Of a stretch of 60,000 nucleotides of DNA, positions 1 to 11,368 are shown piece by piece. Source of the stretch: Adiantum capillus-veneris (taxonomy: Eukaryota > Streptophyta > Polypodiopsida > Polypodiales > Pteridaceae); the NCBI GenBank assembly GCA_014529385.2, contig CM043966.1, positions 87,018,087-87,078,086 on the forward strand, written 5' to 3'. The position numbers and the translations under genes were made by a program. Numbering within the stretch: the first letter of the stretch is position 1; each line of letters begins with the position of its first letter. Under the pieces are notes generated by a model. The model was not told the origin of the DNA, made no database searches, and was given only the letters and a program-made list of their open reading frames with translations.

Positions 1-425
1 TGTAGAGGCTATTTATGCGAGGGTTACCCTATAATTCAACTTAGAGAGTTTAGTGTTTAATTTTTTTTCTCTACTTTACTTATTCAAAACATTTATTACA
101 TCATTCACATTGCAATGATCAAACAGTAAATCCACTAATCTTTATTCCAATAAACATGACATACAGTATTCCAGGAAAACTCATGGTATATACAATGACT
201 GATACAAGAAAACTAATATGTACAAGGACATCAACACTCCTACATAAAAAGCCTATGCACCATGGGTGGGTCAGATATAGGATCACAAGATACAACATCT
301 CTTGGCCCTCTAAATCTAGGGCTTACAATTGTAGGACTAATTTTTCTTGGGTAGGCTATGGTAGTAACTTGATCAAATACCCATTGGTTTTGTGACACTA
401 AAATACCACCATCTATTTCTATAGT

Positions 426-755
426 TTAATTTGGATCCTCTATTTCTATGAAAAAGTATATTTCAATTACTCGAAGCTCCTCGGTGCACTTGAGTCTTTT
501 GAGATTTAAAGAAAATCCTTCCAGCTCTCCCACATCTATGAGAAAAACTCCACCAGACCTTCCCCAACTAATTCCCCAAGTGGGTGTGGAAAACATGTAA
601 TCCAATAGCTTCATTACATTCTTCCGTACTTCGTATCTTTGGGATGTGCATGCTCCCATAAACATGATTTTGAAGACCAAAAACTTGCAGAAGGCTTGAT
701 GGAATTCTTCCTGCTTAGATGGGGACAATGTTTCTCTGTACTCTTTCTCTCTCAC
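426..755 (-). other. Unrecognised 109-codon ORF in leader position of a minus-strand LTR element
   Basis: An open frame of 109 codons starts about 100 bases downstream (on the minus strand) of the tRNA primer site at 854-865, where an LTR element has its leader or gag. The protein is rich in aromatic and basic residues and shows no zinc knuckle, gag or polymerase motif that I recognise. The rest of 1-853 holds no other convincing frame. It may be a decayed gag, part of a non-autonomous element, or a chance frame. I do not assign a function. Confidence 0.25.
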
Positions 756-853
756 ATTTCAACTAAACACACTTTTAATCACTTTTTGTCAAAACCTAAT
801 TTTCCCTACTACCTTAATGGTTTTCCTCTAGGTCCAAGACCTTAATTAACCTT

Positions 854-865
854 GCTCTGATACCA
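854..865 (-). promoter_or_regulatory. tRNA-iMet type primer binding site (minus strand)
   Basis: The plus strand reads GCTCTGATACCA, the reverse complement of TGGTATCAGAGC, the primer site complementary to the 3' end of initiator-Met tRNA. Two bases later the sequence becomes TGTGAGATCC, which on the minus strand ends in CA as an LTR should. It marks the LTR/internal boundary of a minus-strand element whose body lies at 1-853 and continues outside the window. Confidence 0.75.
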
Positions 866-867
866 CT

Positions 868-2589
868 TGTGAGATCCCCAACCCACCAATACCAAGATTG
901 GGATGGGCTCCTTGACAGGTCTCTAGGCTTATAAAAAGTCAAAAACTCTAAACAAGAAAAATATAGGAAATATACCTTTACCATTGACAATGGCTTGGGT
1001 CTATAGCCTTAGAAGAAGACCTAGTCCTGTCTCATAGCGAAAACGAGACAACATCTTAAAGATCTAAGACTGTTTCAGCTCTATAACTTCCACAATTTGG
1101 GATAGGGTATTCTCAATCAAAGCTTTTTCCCCCCTAACAGATGTGAGGACAGAGCCGCTGGTGAACTCCTCTTCCAATTAGAAAAGTTGCTAAATGTTTT
1201 TAGTGTGCAGAAATGGATAGCTACCTGACTCATCAGGTCCACCCGTCCATGATTGACAACCTTAGTCGATTCCCACTTAAACCCTGCACTCACACATGAT
1301 TCTTTGGTTTCCTAATTACTACCACATGTGTTTTAACATTTAAAATCATGGGTTCCTTTTTAAACTTTCCGTCATAGTAATTCATTAAGACAAGTCATGG
1401 AAATCAACATTGAAAACAATCTTTCACAAAACAAACATCTTCAGACTTAAGACAAGGCACGGTCACTTATAATATATCTTGACAACCCTAACACGTAATC
1501 CACTTGTCTCAAGCACACCTATACATGGTTGAAACAAAAATATCCTTCCTTATTTATTATAAATAGGGTGGAAACCCATCACCCAAAAGTTTGGAGCGCC
1601 CATACGCCAAACCAATTTCCCATACAATTGGGTGGTTCCATTAGGATACAAACGGTATCCTAAGTAGTATCCACAAACATACACATGTAGAAGGTACATA
1701 ATCCACGTACATGGGGGAAATCAACTCATCCAGCCATCATTACTCATCACCTGAAGTGAAAATATTCCAAGGAATCAGAGGTGTCTTAAAACAATCTGTC
1801 TTAAGGATGACCAATCATTCTTTCCTAAGTCAACCAGCCTTATCCCAAACAATTCCTTTCTCATTTACAAACAAGTGCACATAGGTTTCTTAGAAGATGT
1901 CTTCCGTTTTAGCCAGTTTACTTTTCCTAATTCCTTACTCTCTCTTTACGTATGCAATGTTAATGTTTAAAGAAAAACTTGAATTATTTAAACTTAATCA
2001 TAACGAAGGCCCTCTTGGGATTGTTCGGGCATTTTTTGTAGTGTCGGGCCTGAATGCTCTCGTCAGTAAGGTCTACTACTAGGCCCAACCTCGTTGTCCG
2101 ACGCTCTAGCTCTTTTAGGAACACTACCCTCATCATCAGAAGGAGGATTTTCCCGGGTCCCTTTTAATGCCAGGACTTTTTATCCTTATTAAAAAGGAGT
2201 CTATTTATTAGGTAAATCATCAAAAATTTGACTTAACCTTTGTCTTCAATCTAATTCCTCTTCTTAACCCAATCAAGGTTAAATTTGTAGTATTAGATGG
2301 TAATTTCTTGACCTAGTAAATTTTTATCTATTTATATGGGTAAGATAACTTTCTTATAGCTTCCTTAAGGGTTTGATAAGCTCTCTTAAATTTTTTATAA
2401 ATTTCTACATCTTTTTTTCTAATTTCCCCATGTTTGTTAAGCTTAAAATCTGCTTATTTTAATCTTAATATTTTTTATATTTTTTTTCTCTTAAAAATTG
2501 CATTTCTTTAGCTTTATATCAATGTTTTACACTTTTTGTATTTTTCCTAGAGACTTTTGACAGTAGATTCTATTTATCTTAATTAATCT
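868..2589 (-). other. Probable 5' LTR start of a minus-strand element, right edge not located; no gene seen
   Basis: The LTR edge at 868 is set by the primer site next to it. A TATA-like TTTATAAG on the minus strand near 929-938 fits an LTR promoter. The other LTR copy is not in the window, so the right end cannot be fixed; the LTR may be only a few hundred bases. The remainder is AT-rich with short scattered frames only. No protein family is recognisable. Confidence 0.35.
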
Positions 2590-2743
2590 TTAGATAAAAA
2601 TTTGACTTTTGATCAATTATAATTATTGAAACTAATTAAGTAATTATGTGATAATTATCACATGTAAATAATATTATTTTCTAACTTTGAAAATTAGTTT
2701 TTAATTATCCAAATTAGCTATCTGATTTTCCACTTTCATTTTC

Positions 2744-3565
2744 AGCTAAAATCAATCTCTTTAGGCTTAATTAAATAGCTAAATTATCTTTTTGACCATA
2801 AACTAAGTATCACGGCTTACCTAGGATGTATACTAACTTTGATAAATAGCTGATAATTATCTAACTTGATTAGATTCTCTCCCCCCCCCCCCCCCCCCTC
2901 TTTAATTTAAGCTAAAATTAGTCTATTTCGACTTAAAGAAATAGCTAAATTAACTTTTTGACAATACGATAATTATCACAGCTTATTTATGATGTATAAT
3001 AACTCTAATAAATAACCCATAACTATCTAACTTGATTAGCTAATTTCTTTTATTTATTTATAGCTAAAATCAATCTATTTTGGCTCAATTAAATATTTAA
3101 CTTAACTTTTTCATCTTAAGCTAATTATCATGGCTTTTTAAACTGTATAGTAACTCTCATAAACATCACATAATTACCTGACTTGATTAGCTAGTTTGCC
3201 TTATTTATTTTTAGCTAAAAGCACTCTATTTTGGCTTAATTAAATATCTAGATTATCTTTCTTACCATAAGATAACTATTATATTTTACTTAAAATGTAT
3301 ACTAACTTTCATAAATAGCACATAATTATCTAGCTTGATTAGCTAACTTTTCCTATTTATTTTTAGCTAACATTAGTTTGTTTTGGCTTAATTAAATATA
3401 TAAATTAACTTTTTAATTATAAGATAATTATCATAACTTACTCATGACTTTTATTAACTGTGATAAATAGCACATAATTATCTAACTTGATTAGCTAATT
3501 TTTTCTATTTATTTTTAGCTAAAATCAATTTGTTTTGGCTTAATTAAATACTTAGACAAATTTTT
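2744..3565. repeat. Tandem array of a roughly 152-bp AT-rich unit, about 5.3 copies
   Basis: Each unit begins AGCTAAAATCAATC or a close variant and contains TTTTGGCTTAATTAAATA, a GATAATTATCA-like stretch and CTAACTTGATTAGCTA. Unit starts are at 2744, 2910, 3062, 3213, 3365 and 3517, giving spacings of 166, 152, 151, 152 and 152. The longer first spacing is explained by an 18-base C run at 2881-2898. A more diverged copy may precede the array from about 2590. The unit length is close to a nucleosome repeat, as in many plant satellites. Confidence 0.85.
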
Positions 3566-4904
3566 TGTTGATGAGGTAATTACCTCGTATTTCTAACAAT
3601 GTTTCTTAATTTTCATACTTAAGTTAGGAATATTTGAGTTAATCAAGTAGGTTTCCCATTAGTTTTTTGGTTAAAAAAAACTAATTGCTATCTAATTAAA
3701 AACAGAGACTAATTAGAAAATCATGATATAGTTTTCCTAGCTTTTTTTTTAAATAGCAAAACTCACAATTGTGTGTGAATTAAATTGATGATCCCAAAAA
3801 ATTACAAGGTCTTGCCATGTCCGTGTTGAGCCATGACATCATCCAGGGACCATAGTTACATCGGCTATATGGGCAACCACCCCTAATGAACCGCCCCCCT
3901 ATCCTTGATACACAAGGTCAATTATCATGTCCTTATGAGATCTTCCATTTACCATTGGCCAAGGTTTTCCCCCTTCCTAGGCATTCCATCTGCTGACAAC
4001 AAGGCACCAATAGTCCTAGACCAATCCACCTAGTTTTTTAACAATCTAATCAAGCTTTGATATTTATCTTGTACTAATCTAAGCTTAATTAGTATATTTA
4101 CCCTTAATTTAAGATATAAAGATTAAAATCAGTCCTAATATGGCTTGATAATTAATTAGATTAATATCCATAATCTTAATCTAAATTATTAGCAAAATAT
4201 TAAGAGTTAAGAGAGCAATTTATAATGTAAAGAAGTTAAATTTTCTTAATTAATTAGATTAATTAAGAAAATAGAGGTAATTTAACATAATTTTTCTAAT
4301 TAAAGAGAGATTAGGCTAATTACCGTTGATAATCAGCTTGAGTTCTTGCTCTCTAGTGATTTTTGAGTAGAGTTTCTCTCTATGTGAGAGAGAAATGACC
4401 AGGTTTTTGAGTCTAAATGAAAATTAGAGGCCCAGGGAATTATTTATAGTATTTCAGGCACACACAGGCTCTCTCTTACTTGCTACCCAAGTAGCGCTCA
4501 TCCTCAAGAAGGCACCATCTATTGCTAAATCAGTGCCTATCAGCTCCTGCAATCTCCTCCCACAGCCTATTTGATTAAGAAAATCAACCCTGCTAAAAAA
4601 TTTGACTATTTTTTGCTATTTTTATAAATATCTGGGATGCCTTAGTAAAAGTTTATGCTTAAATGATTACTGCAACCATCAAATTTTTCTTAGCAATTGA
4701 ACTTACATTGAATCTTTCAGAGGGACTAGCAATGTTCTCATATCAAGCCCCAAGTATGAAATTGCTTAATGCATTTTGATAATACCCCTCTTGAAACATC
4801 ATTACAATTCTCCCTGATAAGTAAAATCTCTCTATGTATCTTTAGACCTACACATAACATTATCTAATTCACCCACTAGTGCTTATCCCATCTCTTATCT
4901 TATC
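3566..4904. other. AT-rich intergenic stretch, no gene seen
   Basis: Mostly A and T with short broken frames. A small GC-richer island near 3810-4020 contains no recognisable coding or RNA feature. CTCTCTATGTGAGAGAG near 4377 is a short inverted repeat. Nothing else could be supported. Confidence 0.5.
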
Positions 4905-5154
4905 TTGGCCCCTCCAAATTCCCCCACCCTTCACCACATCTCCTTATGTGCTGAGGGCGGCTGCTTTTTGAAACCGCGGCCGCGAGAACCAACCCCACTT
5001 GGAGGGGAGCCTAATAATAAGCAAAAGAAAAAACATTTTTTAAGCCAGCCACCCCACCACCCTCTTCCTCCCATGCTTGCATGCAGTGGGACGCCTCTCA
5101 GCACACTCTCTCCATCTCTCCTCCATTATCACCAGAGGACAAGCTCTCTCTCTT

Positions 5155-5310
<156 letters not shown>

Positions 5311-5439
5311 CCCCCCTTGTTCCTGTGTCACCAAGCCCATAGGGTGCATAAAATAAGTTTTCTCCCTCTTGTTCTCGTCAACCCACAAGGGGCCGCCATG
5401 CATGGGACAAGAGTCTCCCTCTCTCTTTTCATTATTCAA

Positions 5440-5462
5440 ACACACACACACACACACACACA
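5440..5462. repeat. (CA)n microsatellite
   Basis: About 11 CA units followed by a CT-rich stretch and a short (AT)n at about 5511-5523. Confidence 0.9.
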
Positions 5463-5648
5463 TACTCTCACACCTTCCCCACTTTCTCCCTCTCTGGTCC
5501 TCATCATAAAATATATATATATATCTCTCTCTCTCCCTCTTGTTTGTCAACCAATGCAGTGGCCATGCATGCTCACTTGCTTCCTCACCCTCTCTTCCCC
5601 TCATCTCCCACTCTCTCGCGTCCCTATGTTGGCAACAGTTGCGCAAGC

Positions 5649-5653
<5 letters not shown>

Positions 5654-5685
<32 letters not shown>

Positions 5686-5764
5686 GTAGCCACCCACACC
5701 ATATACACTCTCACCCACACATCCCTCCTTGGCCCGCAACACACCCTTTCTCTCCCTAGCTCAT

Positions 5765-5846
<82 letters not shown>

Positions 5847-5930
5847 GTACCCACCCACACCATATACACTCTCACCCACACATCCCTACTTGGCCTGCAA
5901 CACACCCTTTCTCTCCCTAGCTCGTTGATT
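5654..5930. repeat. Duplicated module: (CT)n plus an 87-bp block, twice
   Basis: An 87-bp block beginning CTAGTAGCCACCCACACC occurs at 5683-5769 and, with few changes, at 5844-5930. Each copy is preceded by a (CT)n tract (5654-5684 and 5769-5845), so the period is about 161 bases. The CT tract has expanded between the copies. Unequal exchange or slippage would explain it. Confidence 0.85.
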
Positions 5931-6155
5931 CTCTCTCTCAGCCCGTCTCTTTGGATGCATTGCAGCAAGTTTTAGGCCTCCCTGCTTGACAACAGTTCCC
6001 GCCAACTCTTGAGCCCATCTCTATCCTTGCCTGCAAATCGTCAATGTCTAGCTCTTAGGCTTTGGACAGTACATTGCTTGACAGCCCATCTCCATCAACT
6101 TAACCACCTGCAAGTCTTACTCGGCAGAAGCAAGCTAATCAACTCCCAAGCCCGA

Positions 6156-6923
6156 ATGATGGCCAAAACCAACGATGTCAAGAACATCGGAGGTGCATCC
6201 TCAACACCAAGAAAGACTAGATCGTTCATGGCGACCCCGAAGATAGACCCGCTCGACCGCCTTCAAGCCCAAGTCAAGGGGCTGAAGAACGAGAATGACG
6301 AACTCAAAACGCGTCTCGCTGCCCTTGAAGCGCGCCTCCAATTGCTCGAATCTCAGAAAGCAGCGGACACTGACCTCATCCTAGCAAAGGCCAAAGAAGC
6401 AGAGCACACATTCACTCAGAATGTGGATTCATTAGCCACCCAAGTCCAAGCAAATTCTGCTACCATCCCCTTCAAAGTGGAGGAGTTCCTTCAAGAACGT
6501 CGTCGTAGGGAAGGCCTTGCTTTGACTCTACGCATTGGCGGTTTACCCTCCTTTTGGTGGGAGGAGACTGATGATTTTCCTACTACCTTAACCAAGCTCA
6601 ACAATGCTATCCAACCACTCAAGTTTGACATCCCCACCATCGACTTCGTCGATCGGGATTCCCGCACCAACCAAGGGAGCCTTGTTTTCAAGACCAAAGA
6701 GGACCGCACGGCACTCTTAAAGCAAACGCATCTTCTCAAGGGCACAACCATATGGATTAGCAAGGCTCTAACCTCCGCCCAACTCAAGATAAAGAAGCAA
6801 GAGCTGCAAAAAGTACGAGATGCACGGGCCGCAGGTAAGTATGCCGTCTATCCTGGCGGTAGAGCCATAATTGAGGAGTTTCGCACACAAAAACCCGCCC
6901 GACATCCACATCCTCCCCCTTAA
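6156..6923 (+). CDS. L1 LINE ORF1-like protein (coiled coil, RRM-like domain, C-terminal domain)
   Basis: A 255-codon intact frame. The frame stays open upstream to 6009, but the first convincing Met pair is at 6156/6159, after a low-complexity leader. Residues about 33-66 form a leucine-heptad coiled coil (LKNENDELKTRLAALEARL). Residues about 121-195 begin LALTLRIGGLP and look like the RRM-like fold of L1 ORF1 proteins. Residues about 195-240 (LKGTTIWISKALTSAQLK, then RDARAAGKYAVYPGG) match the C-terminal nucleic-acid-binding domain of that family (Transposase_22 type). Such proteins trimerise and bind LINE RNA. No endonuclease or reverse transcriptase ORF follows; (CT)n tracts lie on both sides. 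It is GC-richer than its surroundings and free of stops, unlike every retroelement ORF nearby. It could be an orphan LINE ORF1, a cargo ORF of a larger element, or a domesticated gene. Confidence 0.6.
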   Translation: MMAKTNDVKNIGGASSTPRKTRSFMATPKIDPLDRLQAQVKGLKNENDELKTRLAALEARLQLLESQKAADTDLILAKAKEAEHTFTQNVDSLATQVQANSATIPFKVEEFLQERRRREGLALTLRIGGLPSFWWEETDDFPTTLTKLNNAIQPLKFDIPTIDFVDRDSRTNQGSLVFKTKEDRTALLKQTHLLKGTTIWISKALTSAQLKIKKQELQKVRDARAAGKYAVYPGGRAIIEEFRTQKPARHPHPPP

Positions 6924-6970
6924 CTGTCCCTACCCTCCTAAGAAACATTTGTTGCAATTTTGTTGTATCA

Positions 6971-6993
6971 CCCCCTCCCCCCCCCCCCCCCCC
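6971..6993. repeat. Poly-C run
   Basis: Five C, one T, then 17 C, just downstream of the ORF1-like gene. The length is prone to sequencing or assembly error. Confidence 0.9.
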
Positions 6994-7111
6994 ATACATA
7001 CACATCTACGTGGGTTATTGGAGCCATTGTACCCTCTTAGATAGAGGAGTCTTTATTGTACATGTTTTATTGGTCCCATAGGTCATATTTGACCTCCGAG
7101 GGTGATAATGG

Positions 7112-7113
<2 letters not shown>

Positions 7114-7179
<66 letters not shown>
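7114..7179. repeat. (CT)n microsatellite
   Basis: About 33 CT units. The 120 bases before it (6994-7113) hold no gene. Confidence 0.95.
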
Positions 7180-7183
<4 letters not shown>

Positions 7184-7300
7184 CTTGTGTTGGCAATAGC
7201 CACGAGGGTGCAAGAGATAATCTCTCTTTTTCATTCACACCCACACACACACACATACCCCTCACCCCGTCCGCCTTTCACTCTCTCTCCATCTCTCACT

Positions 7301-7305
<5 letters not shown>

Positions 7306-7382
<77 letters not shown>
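7306..7382. repeat. (CT)n microsatellite
   Basis: About 38 CT units preceded by CA-rich and CT-rich text. Confidence 0.95.
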
Positions 7383-7385
<3 letters not shown>

Positions 7386-7992
7386 GACACCAGCACACAC
7401 ACACAATCACCCTAGCCCCTCTCTCCCCACTACACCCTCATGCACTCTCCCTCACTCTCACTCACACTCTTTGTGTAGCCGAGCAAGCAACACGTAAAAA
7501 TATAAAAAATAACAATAAACACATCTCCTATACTCTTGTTCACACACACACACACACTCTTGTTGACCACACATTCACACCAACACACACACACACAAAC
7601 CCCACATACAACATGCACACAGTCAAACAACACAACACACCATATGCACACACAAGAAGTAAAAGAAAAAGAACTTGACATCGATGCCTAAAACTACAGA
7701 AGAAGACGACCAACATCACAGAAAGGCAACCATCAATCAAGGAATGACATCGAAGGCATGCCCTGGACGACCTAGAAACTGGTGAACGCAATACACCAAT
7801 CCACCAACAAAGCCCGCTATTCACCGGCATCTCGTCCACCATGCATCTCCGCAGTAACATCCGTAGGGTATTACTTTTCTTTCAAGTTTCAAGTCAAAAT
7901 CTTGTATAAGAAACCCAATTGTATAGTGCCACCTCTCTTTAGGTGATGGTCACAAAGGCCCACCTAGGAGATATCATTTTAAAGTTCTCCTA
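7383..7992. other. CA-rich stretch without a gene, leading into the element A LTR
   Basis: Contains several short (CA)n runs (7542-7556, 7579-7597) and otherwise unremarkable sequence. The start of the element A LTR probably lies in or before this stretch, but no second LTR copy exists in the window to define it. Confidence 0.5.
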
Positions 7993-8068
7993 AGACAAAG
8001 CAAGGGTCAAGCACCCGGGACCGAACTCCTTGCTTTGTCTGTCCTGATTAGGGCCCTAACCTAATCAG
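7993..8068 (+). promoter_or_regulatory. Two adjacent perfect inverted repeats upstream of the LTR TATA box
   Basis: AGACAAAGCAAGG (7993-8005) pairs perfectly with CCTTGCTTTGTCT (8028-8040), a 13-bp stem with a 22-base loop. Four bases later CTGATTAGG (8044-8052) pairs with CCTAATCAG (8060-8068), a 9-bp stem with a 7-base loop. They lie about 30-100 bases upstream of the TATA box, so they could be protein-binding palindromes in the U3 promoter. The role is inferred. Confidence 0.6.
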
Positions 8069-8096
8069 ATTATCCTAAACTAATGTAGCCTACACC

Positions 8097-8104
8097 TATA
8101 AAAG
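8097..8104 (+). promoter_or_regulatory. TATA box of element A LTR
   Basis: TATAAAAG lies about 630 bases before the LTR end and is followed by a GA-rich, then G-rich stretch. Its place matches the TATA boxes of the element B and G LTRs. Confidence 0.6.
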
Positions 8105-8269
8105 GGCAATGAGAGGTCACTATCAAGGGGGGGGGGCACTTGGGAGTCAGCACTTGAGAAGGAAGCCATGCACACACCTTGACTCGAAGGGTCGCCACAC
8201 ACAAGAGTAGAATCTCCTTGTATATAGAATTTCCTCTAGAGAATGCACCATAGGCTCTCTATCCTCACT

Positions 8270-8388
<119 letters not shown>

Positions 8389-8469
8389 CACCATCTCATC
8401 AGAACTAAGGTTTCTATAAATATCGCGTTGAATCAAGTTTCCCTCACATCCCGAGGGGTTTTCACCACC

Positions 8470-8580
<111 letters not shown>

Positions 8581-8621
8581 GGTGTGTAGTATTTGTGCTA
8601 TTTTAAATCCCCGTTGTCCGC

Positions 8622-8650
8622 GTCCTAGCCCCTTAAAGCTAGGTGGTGCC
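8622..8650 (+). promoter_or_regulatory. Conserved LTR-end hairpin motif GTCCTAG...CTAGGTGGTGCC
   Basis: GTCCTAG (8622-8628) and CTAGGTGGTGCC (8639-8650) can pair through CCTAG/CTAGG. The same motif follows the CT tract in the LTRs of elements B (12128-12158 and 26454-26484 on the minus strand) and G (50168-50200). The loop sequence differs in each family while the arms are kept. Confidence 0.65.
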
Positions 8651-8736
8651 CCCTATTCATTTACCTGACGAGCTTGACATGCACGGTCTTGGCGTCAAGC
8701 CCGTCGGGGTCAATTTTGCGCTTTGCGTCCGTCATT

Positions 8737-8754
8737 TGGTGCCCCCACTGAGGA
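8737..8754 (+). promoter_or_regulatory. Primer binding site of element A
   Basis: TGGTGCCCCCACTGAGGA starts with TGG, as required for pairing to a tRNA CCA end, two bases after the LTR. Nearly the same site is used by elements B and G. I do not assign the tRNA. Confidence 0.7.
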
Positions 8755-9739
8755 CGGCTTCTTGAAAACCTTCAGTTTGCAACACTAAAATGATGCGCAT
8801 AATTAACCATGGACAAATGGTTACAAGTATTCTCCAATTGGAGAACGGAGGAGGAGGAGATTGAAGAAGCACTGACCGTATTCATCTAAGTGCTGTTGTC
8901 AGAATACACCGTCTAAACATCCAGGAGGTAAGTTCTCCATCTCGCATCTGTCGCGCTAACCGCAAATCAAGAGTCACCCGGGGAGGGTTGCAGGTTTCTC
9001 TCATTGTCTTCGCCCACCGCACTCTATCAATGAGTTCCGTCAACGGAGATAAAGAAGAAGCTGAAATTCTCTACATGACATCCACAGCGAAGAGGTCATC
9101 CATATCAAGGAAGGAAAAAGGTTGGTGAGGCCTCTCTTCCCCAAGGAATCTGCAAGCAAAGGTATAGCCTCTTCTCCTAAGTGGCCCAAAGGGGCTGCTC
9201 ATGCCAAAGGAAGGAAGGGCTAGGCTAGTCTTGAATCACATGACCCCAAAGGAAGAAACATCTGGCCACACAAGTGCTTCAATTTCGAGTAGTAGAATTG
9301 AGCCTAATTTGCCAAAAAGAAGGCCATTCGAGGCGAGGTGGCGGAAGATAGCCTATCGATTCACACAACGCACGTGAGTGCTGCCAGTCCACTTTGACAA
9401 CCCCAAAGCAGAATTGGTAAGAAGGTTCCCAAGCCCTAAAGAGGAGTGGTTTGGCTAATGTTCTCGCAACTTTGGAAGGCGAGTAGAGGGTCTTCCTCCT
9501 CTCCCCGTACAGCTCATCCTAAGGAAATTGTCCACCACAGGTGAACCCAGTGGGCTGGAGAGTACAATGTGGAGTGGAGTTTATGCAACGAGCCGACTAC
9601 GATAATTACTTGTAGCTGCCGCTAGATAAAATACTAGGAGTAGTCAAATGCATTGCCATCACACCATACGTGTTGAGCGACGAGGGGAAGGTGAAGCCTA
9701 GCCTTTCCTTTTTGTTTCTTGCAACACATGCATGTAAAC
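8755..9739 (+). other. Untranslated leader of element A, no intact gene
   Basis: About 1 kb between primer site and the first recognisable frame. It has no ORF with a known motif. The corresponding place in element G holds a 167-aa ORF; I could not see a homologue here. Confidence 0.4.
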
Positions 9740-9896
9740 ATGTACACTGATAGAAAGATATTCTACCACAATAAAAAAGGTTTTCCTATTCGAAGCAGAG
9801 ATTCTTGATGAAATCCTTAGATCCCCATGTCCCATCATCTTACCCCTTCTTGATCACTACCACTCTTTTGATGTAAGCATCTTTATTCTGTTCTAG
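9740..9896 (+). pseudogene. Broken pre-gag small ORF, family P1 (element A)
   Basis: Reading from the ATG at 9740 gives DRKIF, then a frameshift near 9765, then a frame ending SFDVSIFILF before TAG at 9894. This matches the P1 ORFs of element G (50863-51072, ending SFDVHIFILL) and element B (25789-26007, ending SFDMNIFILL). The conserved parts are the RKI.F core, EIL.S..P.I.P and the C-terminal SFD..IFIL. It lies about 115 bases before gag. The function is unknown and no P2 partner was found here. An (AT)n run at 9953-9977 lies between it and gag. Confidence 0.6.
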
Positions 9897-10011
9897 CTTT
9901 GCGATCCTCTTAGCTCCTGTTTTAATCTATCCACCCAATCCGTTGAGTCATTTTATATATATATATATATATATATAAGGTTTGTAATTTCCTGCTCATT
10001 GAGTCACTACC

Positions 10012-11368
10012 ATGGCAAGTGTTTCTTTTCCCACATTCAGTGGAAAAAAGGGAGAAGACATCACCATCGATTTTCTAGATGACTTTGACATCGCTTGTGT
10101 GGTTTCCAACAGGATGAAGATGCCTCACGGCTACGAATATTTTCTCTACTGATGAAAGTAGAGGCCAAGTCTTGGTACAATGCTTTGCCCCAAGCTACCA
10201 AGAATGCATGGAACGTACTACATGCTACCTTTGTGAAGAGGTTTGGTGCAGGCACAACCTCAGTAAAGTTATGGAAACTGCTGAGAGAGTTAAAGAAGGG
10301 AGGTCTGCTAGAGTATGCCACTTACGAATCCAAGTTTGTGGATTTGTGGGAGCGATGGGTTGCCTCACTGAAGGAAGGTGAAGGAGCACCTAATTTCTTG
10401 AAGAAGGACCATTTCATTGTTGGCCTGTGATCACCGCTTAAAGAGAAGGTAAAGGGGAGATTCTCTACAACGTATGAGTTGGCAGTGGAAGTAGCCCGCC
10501 TTAAAGACAAGAAGGTGCAATGCAAGCAAGAGTCAACAAGTCAAAGGAATCGAGCTCAGTCCGACTAACCCTAGTGATTGCAACAGCCACTCAGAGAACC
10601 CAACCACAAGAGGCATCAGAAGAGCAACAAGACCTGTTGAGTCGCATCACTAATCAACTTGAAAGTCTATCCGTGCATCTAGTGCAGCAAGGACATGCAC
10701 CCGTAAAAAATTTAGAACAAGGGAGCGGACAACGAAGGCAAAACCAAGAATACCACTCTTGTAAGTGTGGGGAGGACAGCCATGGCATGTATTACTGCCC
10801 ACATCCAAGACGACAAAACTTCAATAGAGAAAGAAGACAAAATCAAATCTCTCCACCAAGGGCAAGACCACCACCACCCAGGCAACTAGGGCCGATTCCA
10901 GCGGTCCAAATCCTTCTACCACCCGTCCACCACCACCACCACAACCTCTCACTCCACCACTACCTCCACCACCTGCTGGAAACCAAGTAGGTGAGTGTCA
11001 TTAGCCTGGAAGCTAAAGGAAAGGCAAAAGTAGAAGAGCCGGTCAAAGAGAAGAACAAAGGAAAAGGAAAAGTAGAAGAAGTGGATGCCATGGGAGTGAA
11101 GCGTGCGAGGCACAAAGAAGCCTCTAAAAGGGAGGATAAGATGAAAGGAAAGGGTGAGTCTAGCAAGAAGGCATCTAAGCCTCGGTGGAAGATTGACATT
11201 GTGGATTTTTCACTGGGTGAGTATGTTAAACCATATGACCTAGTTCAGGATGTATTGATGCACGGTCCAAAAGATAACTTGGTCCCAATTACTCCATCTT
11301 GCACCAAGGATGAGGAGACAATGGATGAAGATGGTAAGTACAAGAAAATTAAGACCAAGGATAGTTGA
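10012..11368 (+). pseudogene. gag: Ty3 gag, frameshifted (element A)
   Basis: Starts at the ATG at 10012 (MASVSFPTFSGKKGEDI), the same gag start as element G (MAFPNFFGRSGENAEDF). A frameshift near 10100 leads into the capsid-like frame (10095-10430) with WYNALPQATKNAWNVLHATF and LLEYATYESKFVDLWERW, which matches G line by line. A stop at 10428 and another frameshift before 10520 follow. The nucleocapsid knuckle near 10760 (GEDSHGMYYCPHPRR) has lost the regular first cysteine spacing. The C-terminal part (10991-11368) is Lys/Glu-rich and keeps the IDIVDF..GEYVKPYDL segment seen in all three elements. It would form the particle shell and package RNA; this copy is dead. Confidence 0.8.
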
